A DNA stretch of 64,000 bases from Paragorgia papillata (Eukaryota; Cnidaria; Anthozoa; Scleralcyonacea; Coralliidae): NCBI GenBank assembly GCA_035771165.1, contig JAWNZC010000311.1, positions 100,001-164,000 of the forward strand. The letters are read 5' to 3'. Position numbers and translations under genes: made by a program. Position 1 is the stretch's first letter, and every line of letters starts with the position of its first letter. The notes under the pieces were generated by a model. The model saw nothing but the letters and a program-made list of their open reading frames with translations. It was not told where the DNA came from and did no database searches. Below, one piece after another: positions 34,949 through 43,912 of this stretch.

Positions 34949-37900
34949 ATGGATCTTATTGATGTGATTAAAAGTTGTACAACCAGCGAAGAGATAGATG
35001 TGTTGGAGTTGGTGTTTACCTTCGACGAGAGACACAAGGAAGCGGCTTTCAACCAGCGCATTGTCATCTTGGTAAATGCGTTGGAGCGAGATTTGGAGGT
35101 TGAGAGACGCGGAATATGTCCGGACATGTTCACTGGTTGGTCGACTGAAGAACGCGCCTTGTTCAACGCCGATTGGAACGACGATTCCTTCATCGCCGAT
35201 CTACCAGCAACTCCTGAAGCTATGCCCGAGTGGTTCAGCGGCGAATGGGACGATGATTCTTTCCTTGATAACCTACCACCAATGCCTGAAGTAATGCCCG
35301 AGGCTACCCAGACCGGAGAAGGAAGCCGTAAGCGACCCGTACAAGATGACGACGGCGCATCAACCAGTAAGAAAGCTAAAACTGTTCCGTTATTTACTGT
35401 TAAGTCGGTTAAGCAAGTGAAGGTGAAGAAGTTTAAGACCACGGGCCTTGATTACAGAGTTCAGTTCCATGATTTTCAAGTGCGGGGTTTACCTGATGTT
35501 CTAAGGCTTCTGCATCAAGTGTTTGATAGTTTGTTAGATTGTGTCACGGACGGCGTTGCTATGCACGATCAAGTCCGATTCATTATGCATTCGCCTCAAC
35601 TTGAATATCCAATTTCGTTACCCTTCATGCCTCGTGAAAGATTGACCGCGGAAAGAATTTTGGCCGAAGTCGAAAGAGTCATTCAATCGAACGATACGTT
35701 TACCCTAGATGATTCAATTACTGTTAACATTATCCATGTTGAGATGCCGAACGGAGGAACGGGGAAAAAGCGGTATATCCCCAATTTAGACAAATATTTA
35801 GAAAGAAAACACTGTATTGTCCGTATTCAAAACAAAGATAATTTATGTTTCGCACGAGCCATTGTCGTCGCACAAGCCAAAGTCGACAATGATGAGAGAT
35901 ATCCTTACATTAAGAATACCAACGCGGCGATACAAGCCAATCTTGCTCGCGAACTACACGAGAAGGCCAACGTGCCGTTAGGTCAGTGCGGTCTCGAAGA
36001 AGTCAAGAAATTTCAAACCTATTTGACCGACTATCAAATTAACATTGTGTCCAAAGAACATTTGAATACCATAATTTATTCTGGTCCTGAAGCATCCAAA
36101 CACATATATCTCTACGCCCACGATAATCACTACGATGTGATCTCAAGCATGCCAGCGTTCCTCGCTCGCAAGAAGTACTGCCATGTATGTAAGAAAGGTT
36201 ACGATAAGATCGAAGACCATCTTTGCGGTGACACCTGTAAACTGTGTTACACACAAAACTGTCCGATCACAGGCTGGGTTCATTGCGAAGATTGTAACCG
36301 CTTTTTTAAAAGTCAAGATTGTTTTGATCGGCATAAAGCAACCGAAGGCGAAAAGCGATCGATTTGTGCGTCTGCCGTGAAATGTAAACATTGTAATCAT
36401 GTGGTGAAAAGAGCAAACGAACTAAATCATAACTGTGGGCTTGTTCGATGTACAGTATGTCAGAAATACGTAGAGCCAGAGAACCATCAATGTTATATTC
36501 AACCCGTAAAGCAAAGAAAAACCGATTCGGGAACTCAGTCTGATACAAATTTACTTGATGATGAGGCGGCCGTAGGCGTAGAACAAGTTACTGAAAGCGA
36601 CTACAACCAGTTATTATTCTTTGACTTTGAATGTACACAAGAAGGTGGCGATCATATCCCAAATCTTTGCGTTGTGCACAATGAAAGCGGTCAAGAATGG
36701 GTGTTCCGAGGTCCGAACACACGCGATGAAGTTTGCGAATGGCTTTTCCAGGAGCAACACGCCGGCAGTATAGTATTGGCTCATAATTTCCAAGGCTACG
36801 ATGGTTATTTTATTCTACAATATCTACATAAGAATGGCCTGGTACCGGAAGTAATCATGCGTGGGGCGAAGATTTTAACACTTAACGTGCCAGTGTTAAA
36901 GATTAAGTTTGTCGATTCGTTATGTTTTATTCCGATGAGACTTGCAAGTTTCCCAAAAACATTCGGCCTAGCTGAACTTGCCAAAGGTTATTTTCCACAT
37001 CATTTTAACATCGAAGCCAACCAGAGTTACGTGGGCCCTATTCCCGCCGCAAAGTATTTTGATCCAGACGGAATGAGTCCTGATGACAGAAGCAAATTTT
37101 ATGAATGGTATAACCCATTGGAAGCTAGCGATTACGTTTTTGACTTTCAAGAAGAAATTTTAAAGTATTGCCGGTCAGACGTCGATATTCTCCGACGCTG
37201 TTGCCTTGAGTTCCGTGAACTATTTCGCTCGGTTACCGATATTGATCCGTTCGAGAAATGTTTGACGATCGCTTCAGCATGCAATTTGGTGTTCCGTAAG
37301 AACTTTCTACGTGAGAATACGATTGCCATTATCCCTCCGCATGGCTACAGACCAGAAGACAAACAATCAGTAATTGCCTTCAAGTGGCTCGCATACACCG
37401 CACAGTCGAACAATATCTCCATCCGTCATGCGCGTAATTCTGGCGAACAACGCATCGGTACATATCGAATCGATGGTTATCATGCTGAGAGCAAAACGTG
37501 CTACGAACTGCATGGCTGTTTCTGGCACGGGTGCATTAGATGCTATTCCAGAGATACAATAAATCCCGTCAGCCAACAAACCATGCAAGATTTACACCAG
37601 CGCACCCTAGAGAAGACGCGCTACCTCCGAGCGCAAGGTTACAATGTCGTCGAGATGTGGGAGTGTGACTTGAGACGTCAAGTCGAAGCCGACCCCGAAA
37701 TGAAAGTTTATTTCGATCGTTTCGAAATCGCAGAGCCTCTCGAACCGAGACATAGTCTGTACGGAGGTCGCACGAACGCGGCGAAATTATTTCATGAGTG
37801 CCGAGAAAACGAGAAGATACATTACGTTGATTTTACCAGTCTTTATCCGTGGACCAATAAGTATTGTACCTATCCCGTTGATCATCCTGAGATTATTACG

Positions 37901-39158
37901 GAGAACTTTGGAGACATTTCGCAGTACTTTGGTTTAGTGAAATGTACAGTCCTGCCTCCACGTCGTCTTCTACATCCGGTACTTCCGTATAGAGCTCATG
38001 GTAAGCTCATGTTTTCGTTGTGCCGCACTTGTACCGATGATCTTCAACAAGCGCCATGCAATCACACCGACCAAGAACGCGCCTTTCAGGGTACCTGGGT
38101 AACCTTAGAAGTACAGAAAGCGTTAGAGAAGGGTTATCAATTATTAAACATTCACGAGGTGTGGCATTTTCCTCAAACCAGTAATGAACTTTTTACTGAC
38201 TATATTGACACTTTTTTGAAGATTAAGCAGGAATCTAGTGGTTTTCCAGAGGGATGTGACACTGATGAGAAGAGACAGCAATACATTGATGAGTACTTCC
38301 AAAACGAGGGCATTCGTCTGGAGAGGAACAAGATTGAGAAGAACCCAGGTCTACGAGCGTTATCGAAGCTGATGCTGAATTCGTTTTGGGGTGAGTATTT
38401 TTATATTAAAACTGCTGAAAAAAACAAAATTATTTATATTCCGTATGTTTTTATTAATTCTTGCAGGCAAGTTTGCACAGAAGCCCAACATGACCAAAGT
38501 GAAGCTAGTTTCCAATCCGGAGGAATACTTTGACATGTTAACCTCGGATGAAATTGAAGTTACCGATGCATCGTTCGTTAGCGACGACGTCGTGGAACTC
38601 CGCTACGAGAACAAGGAGAACTTCGTGGAGACCAACTCAAGAACTAACGTGGTGATTGCCGCCTTCACGACAGCTCACGCCCGCCTCAAGCTTTACAGCG
38701 TTTTGGAGGAGTTGGAAGAACGAGTGTTATACTACGATACGGATTCTGTGATATACACGAGCAAGCCGGGAGAATCGGACCCAGAGACAGGTGTTTACCT
38801 TGGAGAACTGACCGACGAACTTGGTGGAGACTACATTACAACGTTTGTGTCTGGGGGACCAAAAAACTACGCGTACGAACTCAGTAGCGAGAAAACGTGT
38901 TGTAAAATAAGAGGCATTACTTTAAATTATAAAGCTTTAGAGAAATTGAATTTTAATGTTATGTGTGACATGGTATATCTTAATGCCATAAGTGATATAG
39001 TAGATCCAGTGAAAGTTTCCATAGATACTCCTTTTAAAATTACGAGAGATACGACGACTAAGCAAGTGATTACTAAGCAACAAAGTAAAGACTATAGGGT
39101 AGTTTACAACAAACGCGTTATTGTAGATAGTTTTAATACAGTTCCTTACGGATTTTAA
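34949..39158 (+). CDS. polB: protein-primed family B DNA polymerase (spliced)
   Basis: Replicates the element's linear DNA, probably from a terminal protein. Exons 34,949-38,390 and 38,467-39,158 give 1,377 aa. A 76-bp intron (GTGAGT to TTGCAG) splits motif B between FWG and KFAQ. The 3'-5' exonuclease motif DFE is at residue 559, polymerase motif A DFTSLYP at 961, motif B KLMLNSFWGK at 1140 and motif C YDTDS at 1238. The N-terminal part has DNLC (Cys300) and NHYD (His394), spaced as in OTU-like cysteine proteases, then a Cys/His-rich zinc region at about 410-520. The TTG three codons before the ATG is not a likely start. Long N-terminal extensions are usual in Polinton PolB. Confidence 0.95.
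38391..38466 (+). other. 76-bp intron inside polymerase motif B
   Basis: GTGAGTATTT donor, TTCTTGCAG acceptor, AT-rich interior. Removing it restores the motif-B reading between FWG and KFAQ, which supports the call strongly. Confidence 0.9.
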
Positions 39159-39262
39159 CTTTGTGTGTTTGTAAATAGTTTTGAAATTTTGTGTGTACTT
39201 GTAAATAGGAAAAAATTACATCTTTTATTAACACTATCGTCTTGTTTTGAAGAAAAATGTTT

Positions 39263-39344
39263 GCCAAGAGTGGGATTCGAACCCACGCGTGCAAATGCAC
39301 ATTGGATCTTGAATCCAACGCCTTAACCACTCGGTTATCTGGGC
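39263..39344 (-). tRNA. tRNA-Leu (CAA)
   Basis: An 82-nt cloverleaf on the minus strand. Acceptor GCCCAGA pairs with TCTTGGC with one C-T mismatch. The D arm is weak at one pair. The anticodon loop TTCAAGA gives CAA. A long variable arm (GTGC-ATTT-GCAC) marks a class II tRNA. The T arm GTGGG-TTCGAAT-CCCAC is perfect and box B GGTTCGAATCC is exact. TTTTT follows about 5 bases downstream as a pol III terminator. There is no intron, although nuclear tRNA-Leu(CAA) genes often have one. It lies between polB and the zinc-finger gene, well inside the element. Confidence 0.85.
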
Positions 39345-39439
39345 ATTTATTGGATTATAATATAATTAATTGATAGACGAATGTGCATGGGGGGATAGGA
39401 AACATACTCAAGTGATAGGAGCACCAGGGTGGGGGTCGA

Positions 39440-39545
39440 TAGGGACACAGGGACTAATATTAGTCCCACAGGGACACATTTGCAAAGTGAATATTAATTA
39501 TAGGGACACCGGGACTCATATTAGTCCCCCAGGGACACATTTAAA
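39440..39545. promoter_or_regulatory. direct repeat with embedded palindrome
   Basis: Two ~42-bp copies of TAGGGACACxGGGACTxATATTAGTCCCxCAGGGACACATTT (x variable), about 60 bp apart, each centred on GGGACTAATATTAGTCCC or a near-copy. They sit in the only sizeable rightward intergenic gap, between the tRNA and the zinc-finger gene. Role unknown; promoter or replication element are options. Confidence 0.55.
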
Positions 39546-39579
39546 ACAATCCATTTTATGAAAATGTTCAGTTAGAGCT

Positions 39580-39798
39580 ATGCCTCGAAAGCGTAAGGAT
39601 TGTCCGATTTGCGGAAAGAAAAGCTTGCTCAAATTATCAAATCATTTGGCTGCCACGCACCACCTGTCCTCAGAAGATAGACAATCTCATCTCATTCGTG
39701 CTAAAGTTACTCCTTTAGACTTAAAAACTATTTTGAATGAATTACACAGACTTCTTCGAAATACTAAAGTTACGAAGCAGCCAAAATGGTATAAATAA
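39580..39798 (+). CDS. small C2H2 zinc-finger protein
   Basis: 72 aa. CPICGKK...HLAATHH supplies a single CxxC-(x)n-HxxxxH finger at residues 9-29, and the N-terminus is basic (MPRKRK). Small zinc-finger ORFs are common in Polinton-like elements, and a DNA-binding or regulatory role is likely but unproven. Its stop codon (TAT AAA TAA) overlaps a TATAAATA box for the ATPase gene that follows. Confidence 0.7.
   Translation: MPRKRKDCPICGKKSLLKLSNHLAATHHLSSEDRQSHLIRAKVTPLDLKTILNELHRLLRNTKVTKQPKWYK
39788..39795 (+). promoter_or_regulatory. TATA box overlapping the zinc-finger gene end
   Basis: TATAAATA (within about 39,788-39,798) lies ~40 bp before the ATPase ATG and overlaps the final codons and stop of the upstream gene. 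Confidence 0.5.
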
Positions 39799-39830
39799 GA
39801 TTTCACAAGATCGGTCTGTTCAGTTTAACT

Positions 39831-40469
39831 ATGTACTCCATACAGTTAACACATCCTTTTGGGCTCTTGGTCTCTGGAGGTACTAAGACAGGCAAGACAA
39901 CGTTTGTGAAACAAATGTTAGCCAACGCCCAAATCATGATCGATCCACCCCCAGAAAATATCGTGTATTTCTACTCGGAATATCAAGATACGTTCGGCGA
40001 AATAGAAACCTTAATTCCAGGGATTCAGTTTGTCCAAGGTTTACCCGAATCGATGTTGGATAGCATTAACCCCAAAACAAGAAATTTGTACATCATTGAT
40101 GACATGATGGGTGAAAAAGATAGTATTATCGCGAAATTATTTACGAAAAAATCGCACCATGGGAATCTAAGTGTAATTTATATCGTGCAAAATTTGTTTC
40201 ATCAAAGCAAAGATCACCGTACCATTTCCCTCAACGCTAGTTATCTCGTGTTAACCAAAAATGTTCGTGATGCGAGTCAAGTGACTCATCTGGCCAAACA
40301 GTTGTATCCCAGCAACACAAAGTTTTTCCAGCAAGCCTATCAGATGGCGACTAAAGAGCCATATTCCTACCTGTTTGTCGATCTCACTCCGACATGTCCC
40401 GACGAAATCCGAGTAAGATCCGGTATCTTTCCGACTGATACCCACTACGTGTACCAGCCCAGAGTATAA
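39831..40469 (+). CDS. FtsK/HerA-type DNA-packaging ATPase
   Basis: Pumps viral DNA into preformed capsids in PRD1/adenovirus-lineage viruses and Polintons. 212 aa, close to the usual size. Walker A GGTKTGKTT is at residues 16-24 and Walker B NLYIIDDMM at about 85-93. A conserved polar block follows (YIVQNLFHQSKDHRTISLNA), where Gln104 would act as a sensor-type residue. The gene ends in VQP... with TATAAAAGG over the stop. It is co-oriented with polB. Confidence 0.92.
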   Translation: MYSIQLTHPFGLLVSGGTKTGKTTFVKQMLANAQIMIDPPPENIVYFYSEYQDTFGEIETLIPGIQFVQGLPESMLDSINPKTRNLYIIDDMMGEKDSIIAKLFTKKSHHGNLSVIYIVQNLFHQSKDHRTISLNASYLVLTKNVRDASQVTHLAKQLYPSNTKFFQQAYQMATKEPYSYLFVDLTPTCPDEIRVRSGIFPTDTHYVYQPRV

Positions 40470-40477
40470 AAGGGGCT
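40464..40477 (+). promoter_or_regulatory. TATA box over the ATPase stop codon
   Basis: TATAAAAGGGG at about 40,466-40,476 contains the ATPase TAA. It lies ~30 bp before the next ATG (40,505), so the mRNA leader would be very short. Confidence 0.55.
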
Positions 40478-40504
40478 GTTCAAGGACAATGCGATCATTT
40501 GACC

Positions 40505-40834
40505 ATGTCTGCTTGTATAAGAAAGAACTGCGACGTTTTAAAAGTACTTGCAAAGTGTAAACCAGAACTACGAAACGCAATTATAAAAGCAGCCGACGAC
40601 GATTTAATAGAAGCCATTAGGCAGTGTCTTTTGAACGTGTGGTGTGAAACAATTAAGATTACTCCGAAGACAGCAAGGAAACTAGTCCCTTATAACGACC
40701 ATATCAAGTTTGTTGCTGATAAACGTAATCCAGTAACAAAAAGAAAGAAAGTTATTCTACAAGAAGGTGAAGGTTTTCTACCGTTTCTCTTAGCTCCTGT
40801 ACTTGAACAACTGGCAAGTTTTTTAACCAAATAA
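40505..40834 (+). CDS. conserved Polinton-type small protein, function unknown
   Basis: 109 aa. The ATG at 40,505 is chosen over a TTG two codons upstream. A helical N-terminal half has RNAIIKAADDDLIEAIRQC, followed by a basic middle (NPVTKRKKVILQ) and a C-terminal GEGFLPFLLAPVLEQL. A glycine-then-FLP/LLAP ending of this sort is, from memory, frequent in animal Polinton-like elements next to the ATPase, which suggests a virion or assembly role. No catalytic motif is seen. Its stop overlaps the next start (TAATG). Confidence 0.65.
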   Translation: MSACIRKNCDVLKVLAKCKPELRNAIIKAADDDLIEAIRQCLLNVWCETIKITPKTARKLVPYNDHIKFVADKRNPVTKRKKVILQEGEGFLPFLLAPVLEQLASFLTK

Positions 40835-41034
40835 TGGAACACGTCAGGAGATTGGTGCTAGTTCCAGAACATATGACAGATCGAAAGAAACCCTTGGTCA
40901 CTCCTTTAACAGCGCAGGTGAATGAACTAGATTCAGAAATGCAAAATCTTCTTAAACGTCAAGATATAACACAAGACGAGAAAGTGAAAATGTACGATCA
41001 GTCGCTGCAAACGTTATCTGGGTTATTACGATAA
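40834..41034 (+). CDS. small coiled-coil-like protein
   Basis: 66 aa starting in the overlap TAATG with the gene before, implying coupled expression. The middle (VNELDSEMQNLLKRQDITQDEKVKMYDQSL in two pieces) has heptad-like spacing of Leu, Met and Val. Not recognised; position between two virion-type ORFs suggests a structural or scaffold role. Confidence 0.5.
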   Translation: MEHVRRLVLVPEHMTDRKKPLVTPLTAQVNELDSEMQNLLKRQDITQDEKVKMYDQSLQTLSGLLR

Positions 41035-41038
41035 ACGA

Positions 41039-41257
41039 ATGAGTAGACCAGTACGTGTAAGCGTCATACCACCACCCGCAGCTGAAGAACCAGCGAATAC
41101 AGAAGAGATTGTTGAAACAGAACCCTCCGAGTTACCTGGAGAGATAGAAACTGATATTTTAGAAAGTGTACCTGTAACAATGAAATCAAGAGCTCGACAG
41201 TTGGTTAAGAAACTTAAAGCAAATAAAGACCTCATAGGATGGACTGACCATGGATAG
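41039..41257 (+). pseudogene. N-terminal part of a conserved protein, cut by in-frame TAG
   Basis: 72 codons: a proline/glutamate-rich leader then KSRARQLVKKLKANKDLI, ending GWTDHG before TAG at 41,255-41,257. The next codon is an ATG and the same frame stays open for 111 more codons. The second half starts FKGRPIPGTNVIDLVNDSL, which reads as a direct continuation of the first. I infer one protein with a nonsense change, or stop readthrough, or a restart at the ATG. Confidence 0.6.
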
Positions 41258-41593
41258 ATGGTGTTTAAAGGACGACCTATTCCAGGTACAAATGTTATCG
41301 ACTTGGTCAACGATTCTCTACGTCAACGAAAGAATTTCAACCCTGCTGGATGGCAGCTTTTCGCAAAAGCATTAGGAAACATGAATGTTCCCGAAGGCAT
41401 TATCAGAAATGAAAATCGTTTGAGTATGTTAAGAGAATATAAGACTAAAGATATTTCAGACACCACCCCCCTGACGTCACCGGTAGCCCCAGCAACATCG
41501 AAAAGAACAAAACAGAAACGAAGAGACAAAACGTACATCCATATAAATGGGTTAAATAAATTTATTCCTTGTAAAGCTTTGATATTACAATAA
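41258..41593 (+). CDS. C-terminal part of the same conserved protein
   Basis: 111 aa in the same frame as the preceding ORF, starting directly after its TAG. It has GRPIPGTNVIDLVNDSLRQR, FNPAGWQLFAKAL and a basic C-terminus (SKRTKQKRRDK). The stop is inside AATAAA (41,589-41,594), which would be the poly(A) signal of the rightward transcripts. This family seems common in animal Polintons as one uninterrupted ORF, but I cannot run the alignment. Confidence 0.6.
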   Translation: MVFKGRPIPGTNVIDLVNDSLRQRKNFNPAGWQLFAKALGNMNVPEGIIRNENRLSMLREYKTKDISDTTPLTSPVAPATSKRTKQKRRDKTYIHINGLNKFIPCKALILQ

Positions 41594-41594
41594 A
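41589..41594 (+). terminator. poly(A) signal at the convergence point
   Basis: AATAAA overlapping the last rightward stop. The leftward block ends only ~36 bp away at 41,630, so the two transcription units converge here. Confidence 0.5.
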
Positions 41595-41629
41595 GAATTG
41601 TTTACAACATTATTTGTCTTGTATTTATA

Positions 41630-42091
41630 TTACACACTATAATATTTATGCATAAAGTCCCGAACTAACATGTCATTCCATTCTTTATTATCAGTAAACA
41701 TGCCAACAACTGTTGACATGGGTATATTTCTACATCTATGTAAAGCATAAAATAAACAATATTGTCCACACACGCGAGACCCTAATGACTGTAAAGTCTG
41801 TACATTCCAAGTAAAACTGCTAGTATGATCTAGTAAAAACGTTTCAAAGGTTTTGGTATAAAAGCTCGGTCCTTGTCCGTACGAGTCCATGAACTCCCCT
41901 TGTCCATCTGAGGTGAGATAAATCGCTACCCAATGCGTACCAGGCCCCATACTAGGATCCACATTCAGAATAAAACCTCTAGGTCTTTTCAGTATCTGGC
42001 TTGGTAGACGATCCGATGGTAACACGTCTTCAAATACGGTCTTGGTAAATGGATCACTTTTCAGGACGTTCAATATTTGTAGAGTGTTCAT
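41630..42091 (-). CDS. adenovirus-type maturation cysteine protease
   Basis: Cleaves capsid precursors during virion maturation. 153 aa from the ATG at 42,091; the longer frame to 42,160 overlaps the capsid gene and is not needed. The catalytic set is visible: His53 in GTHWVAIYL, Asp69 in FMDSYG, Gln101 and Cys108 in RVCGQYCLFY. The His-acid-Gln-Cys order is that of the adenovirus protease/Ulp1 fold. The start lies one base beyond the capsid stop (42,093), so capsid and protease are probably co-transcribed. Confidence 0.9.
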   Translation of the reverse strand: MNTLQILNVLKSDPFTKTVFEDVLPSDRLPSQILKRPRGFILNVDPSMGPGTHWVAIYLTSDGQGEFMDSYGQGPSFYTKTFETFLLDHTSSFTWNVQTLQSLGSRVCGQYCLFYALHRCRNIPMSTVVGMFTDNKEWNDMLVRDFMHKYYSV

Positions 42092-42092
42092 C

Positions 42093-43439
42093 TTAACTGC
42101 TAAAGTCACATAGAACGTTGCGGTTGGCGTCAATTTCGATAAGACTTTGAAATTCTCCAAGCACTACGATATTTATAGCTGTTGTCAGAGCCGTTCCAAA
42201 TTGACATTCTATCGATACGTTTCCATTTTTAATCGGTTGAATATGATCGCTCAGACACAGATCAGCTGTCAGATCAAACACGAATAGAGTGTACCCAGTG
42301 GCATACTCGTCTCGTGTAATACCATTGCCATCATTTTGAAATAACTTGTTAGTACCAGCATACAAGGTTTGGAACGCAGACACGTAGTTACTTCCTCTCG
42401 CAGCAGCAAATTTCAGTTGTAGGGGTTTTCCAGGCAAATGCTCCCCATTTACCGTTAGACCAAGAGAAGTGATGTCGTAGTTTTTGAAATTGAAAGGATT
42501 TTTGGTATAGGTACCATTATAAGCATCTGCATCGACCATTCCAATGACCACTCGATCAGGTATAGGGCCTTGAAATATATTTGGTTGATTGCCTGACATA
42601 TTTCCTCTCGGTACAGAAACGACTTTACAACTGACACGATTGATAGGGTACTTGGCCGTGACACGCTGAAGGGCATGGGCATGAGCCATCATAACGGTAG
42701 AAGAGACGTTGACACGTCGAACGCGAAATACACATTCTTCCAAAACCACTTTAAAGTCAGGATGATCTGCTGACGACACTAGGGAAAATGGGTTTCTCGA
42801 ACGCACTAGCTTGAGCTTGATTGGTACAGCACCAAGGATATAACGGGCTTGTGCAAACAGGTCGGAATGGATTCTGCCTTCCATAGCCACAGACTTACTT
42901 TGACTTGCATGAACATACCGCAGTTTCAAACCCTTGTTTGCATCGGCATCTACTGCCACGGGGTTCACAACGTCCATTCGACCTGCTTGATCTTTATAGA
43001 ACAGCGCTGAGGTCAAATGAGATGATTTTGCGTCTTTGCTAAAGTTCAGTACGGTCTCCATATATGATCGGTAGGGATAAGCAGTGCTCGACGGTGTGAC
43101 AAGTTTGTTGTTCAGGTAAACTTCTACTTGAGAAAATAAAGCATGCATCCATAGATTTACAGGTCCGACTTGGACATTTTCATCGAGATTAGATCCGTCG
43201 TTGTTGGTTATTTTTGCTTTCACGTGTAGGTAACTGTTTGCTAAATCGGTATACACATCAGAATTTGCAGCACACAGAAACTCTATGGTGTCTGAAGCTC
43301 CAATACTCGACACTGGATCTATATCTTCCCAAAATCCTTTATTCATTTCCACTTGTGTAGCAGGCATTACAAATAAATCTAATTCTGATTTTGCACACTC
43401 ACACGAATCTTTATGTAGGACACTAAAAGCTTGACTCAT
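42093..43439 (-). CDS. major capsid protein (double jelly-roll type)
   Basis: 448 aa, the usual Polinton size. Recognisable by context and by segments such as FWEDIDPVSSIGASDTIEFL near the N-terminus, NLWMHALFSQVEVYLNN, YPYRSYMETVLNFS and the C-terminal VLGEFQSLIEIDANRNV. Polinton capsid proteins are predicted to form trimeric double-jelly-roll capsomers like PRD1 and adenovirus hexon. The start ATGA overlaps the stop of the upstream basic protein and the end abuts the protease. No frameshifts or stops. Confidence 0.85.
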   Translation of the reverse strand: MSQAFSVLHKDSCECAKSELDLFVMPATQVEMNKGFWEDIDPVSSIGASDTIEFLCAANSDVYTDLANSYLHVKAKITNNDGSNLDENVQVGPVNLWMHALFSQVEVYLNNKLVTPSSTAYPYRSYMETVLNFSKDAKSSHLTSALFYKDQAGRMDVVNPVAVDADANKGLKLRYVHASQSKSVAMEGRIHSDLFAQARYILGAVPIKLKLVRSRNPFSLVSSADHPDFKVVLEECVFRVRRVNVSSTVMMAHAHALQRVTAKYPINRVSCKVVSVPRGNMSGNQPNIFQGPIPDRVVIGMVDADAYNGTYTKNPFNFKNYDITSLGLTVNGEHLPGKPLQLKFAAARGSNYVSAFQTLYAGTNKLFQNDGNGITRDEYATGYTLFVFDLTADLCLSDHIQPIKNGNVSIECQFGTALTTAINIVVLGEFQSLIEIDANRNVLCDFSS

Positions 43440-43909
43440 GATTTATATTTTATAAACGGTCCAATCTTTGCTTCCGTAGGCTCAGATGTTTTCTTCTTCA
43501 CAGTTTGCGAGCGACTGACGGTTTTACGTCTTGTGTTGGTTTTTATAGGAGAATTCACCCGTTTGCGTTTACGACCGGCTCCTGATTGGTTCATAATCCG
43601 ACGGACCCCTTTTTGAGCAAGATCTTTCACGGCTTCAGAACCACGCCCTTTGATCGCTTGCTTTACATTCTTCCCTGTCAGAACATCTTGACCAACGTCT
43701 TTTACAGCTTGCAGAGCTCTTCTTCCAATAGCTTGAGCTCCTCGTTTCACCAGAGGTATTGCAAAGCGTGCAATACTTTTAAAAAAACTTCCAATGCCGT
43801 AACCTTTCTGAATACGTGCACCTCGGAAACCAGGTAGACTTCCACCTTGTTGTCTTCTTAAATAATGCTGTTGAAATTGCTTTACGTCTGGAATAATTGT
43901 ATGTCTCAT
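43436..43909 (-). CDS. basic core/membrane-active virion protein (pX/pVI-like)
   Basis: 157 aa, strongly basic. GGSLPGFRGARIQKGYGIG leads into an amphipathic stretch (FFKSIARFAIPLVKRGAQAI). Arg/Lys runs near the C-terminus (GAGRKRKRVN, TNTRRKT) suit DNA binding or nuclear entry. Size, charge and position before the capsid gene match the adenovirus pX/pVI-like proteins described in Polintons and adintoviruses; homology is inferred from pattern. It overlaps the capsid start by four bases. Confidence 0.7.
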   Translation of the reverse strand: MRHTIIPDVKQFQQHYLRRQQGGSLPGFRGARIQKGYGIGSFFKSIARFAIPLVKRGAQAIGRRALQAVKDVGQDVLTGKNVKQAIKGRGSEAVKDLAQKGVRRIMNQSGAGRKRKRVNSPIKTNTRRKTVSRSQTVKKKTSEPTEAKIGPFIKYKS

Positions 43910-43912
43910 TTT

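Noticed and set aside
36039..37588. Small frames on both strands inside polB
   Set aside because: Shadows of the polymerase reading frame without any supporting motif.
42092..42160. N-terminal extension of the protease frame
   Set aside because: It lies within the capsid gene's 3' end in another frame. The ATG at 42,091 directly after the capsid stop gives the full protease domain.
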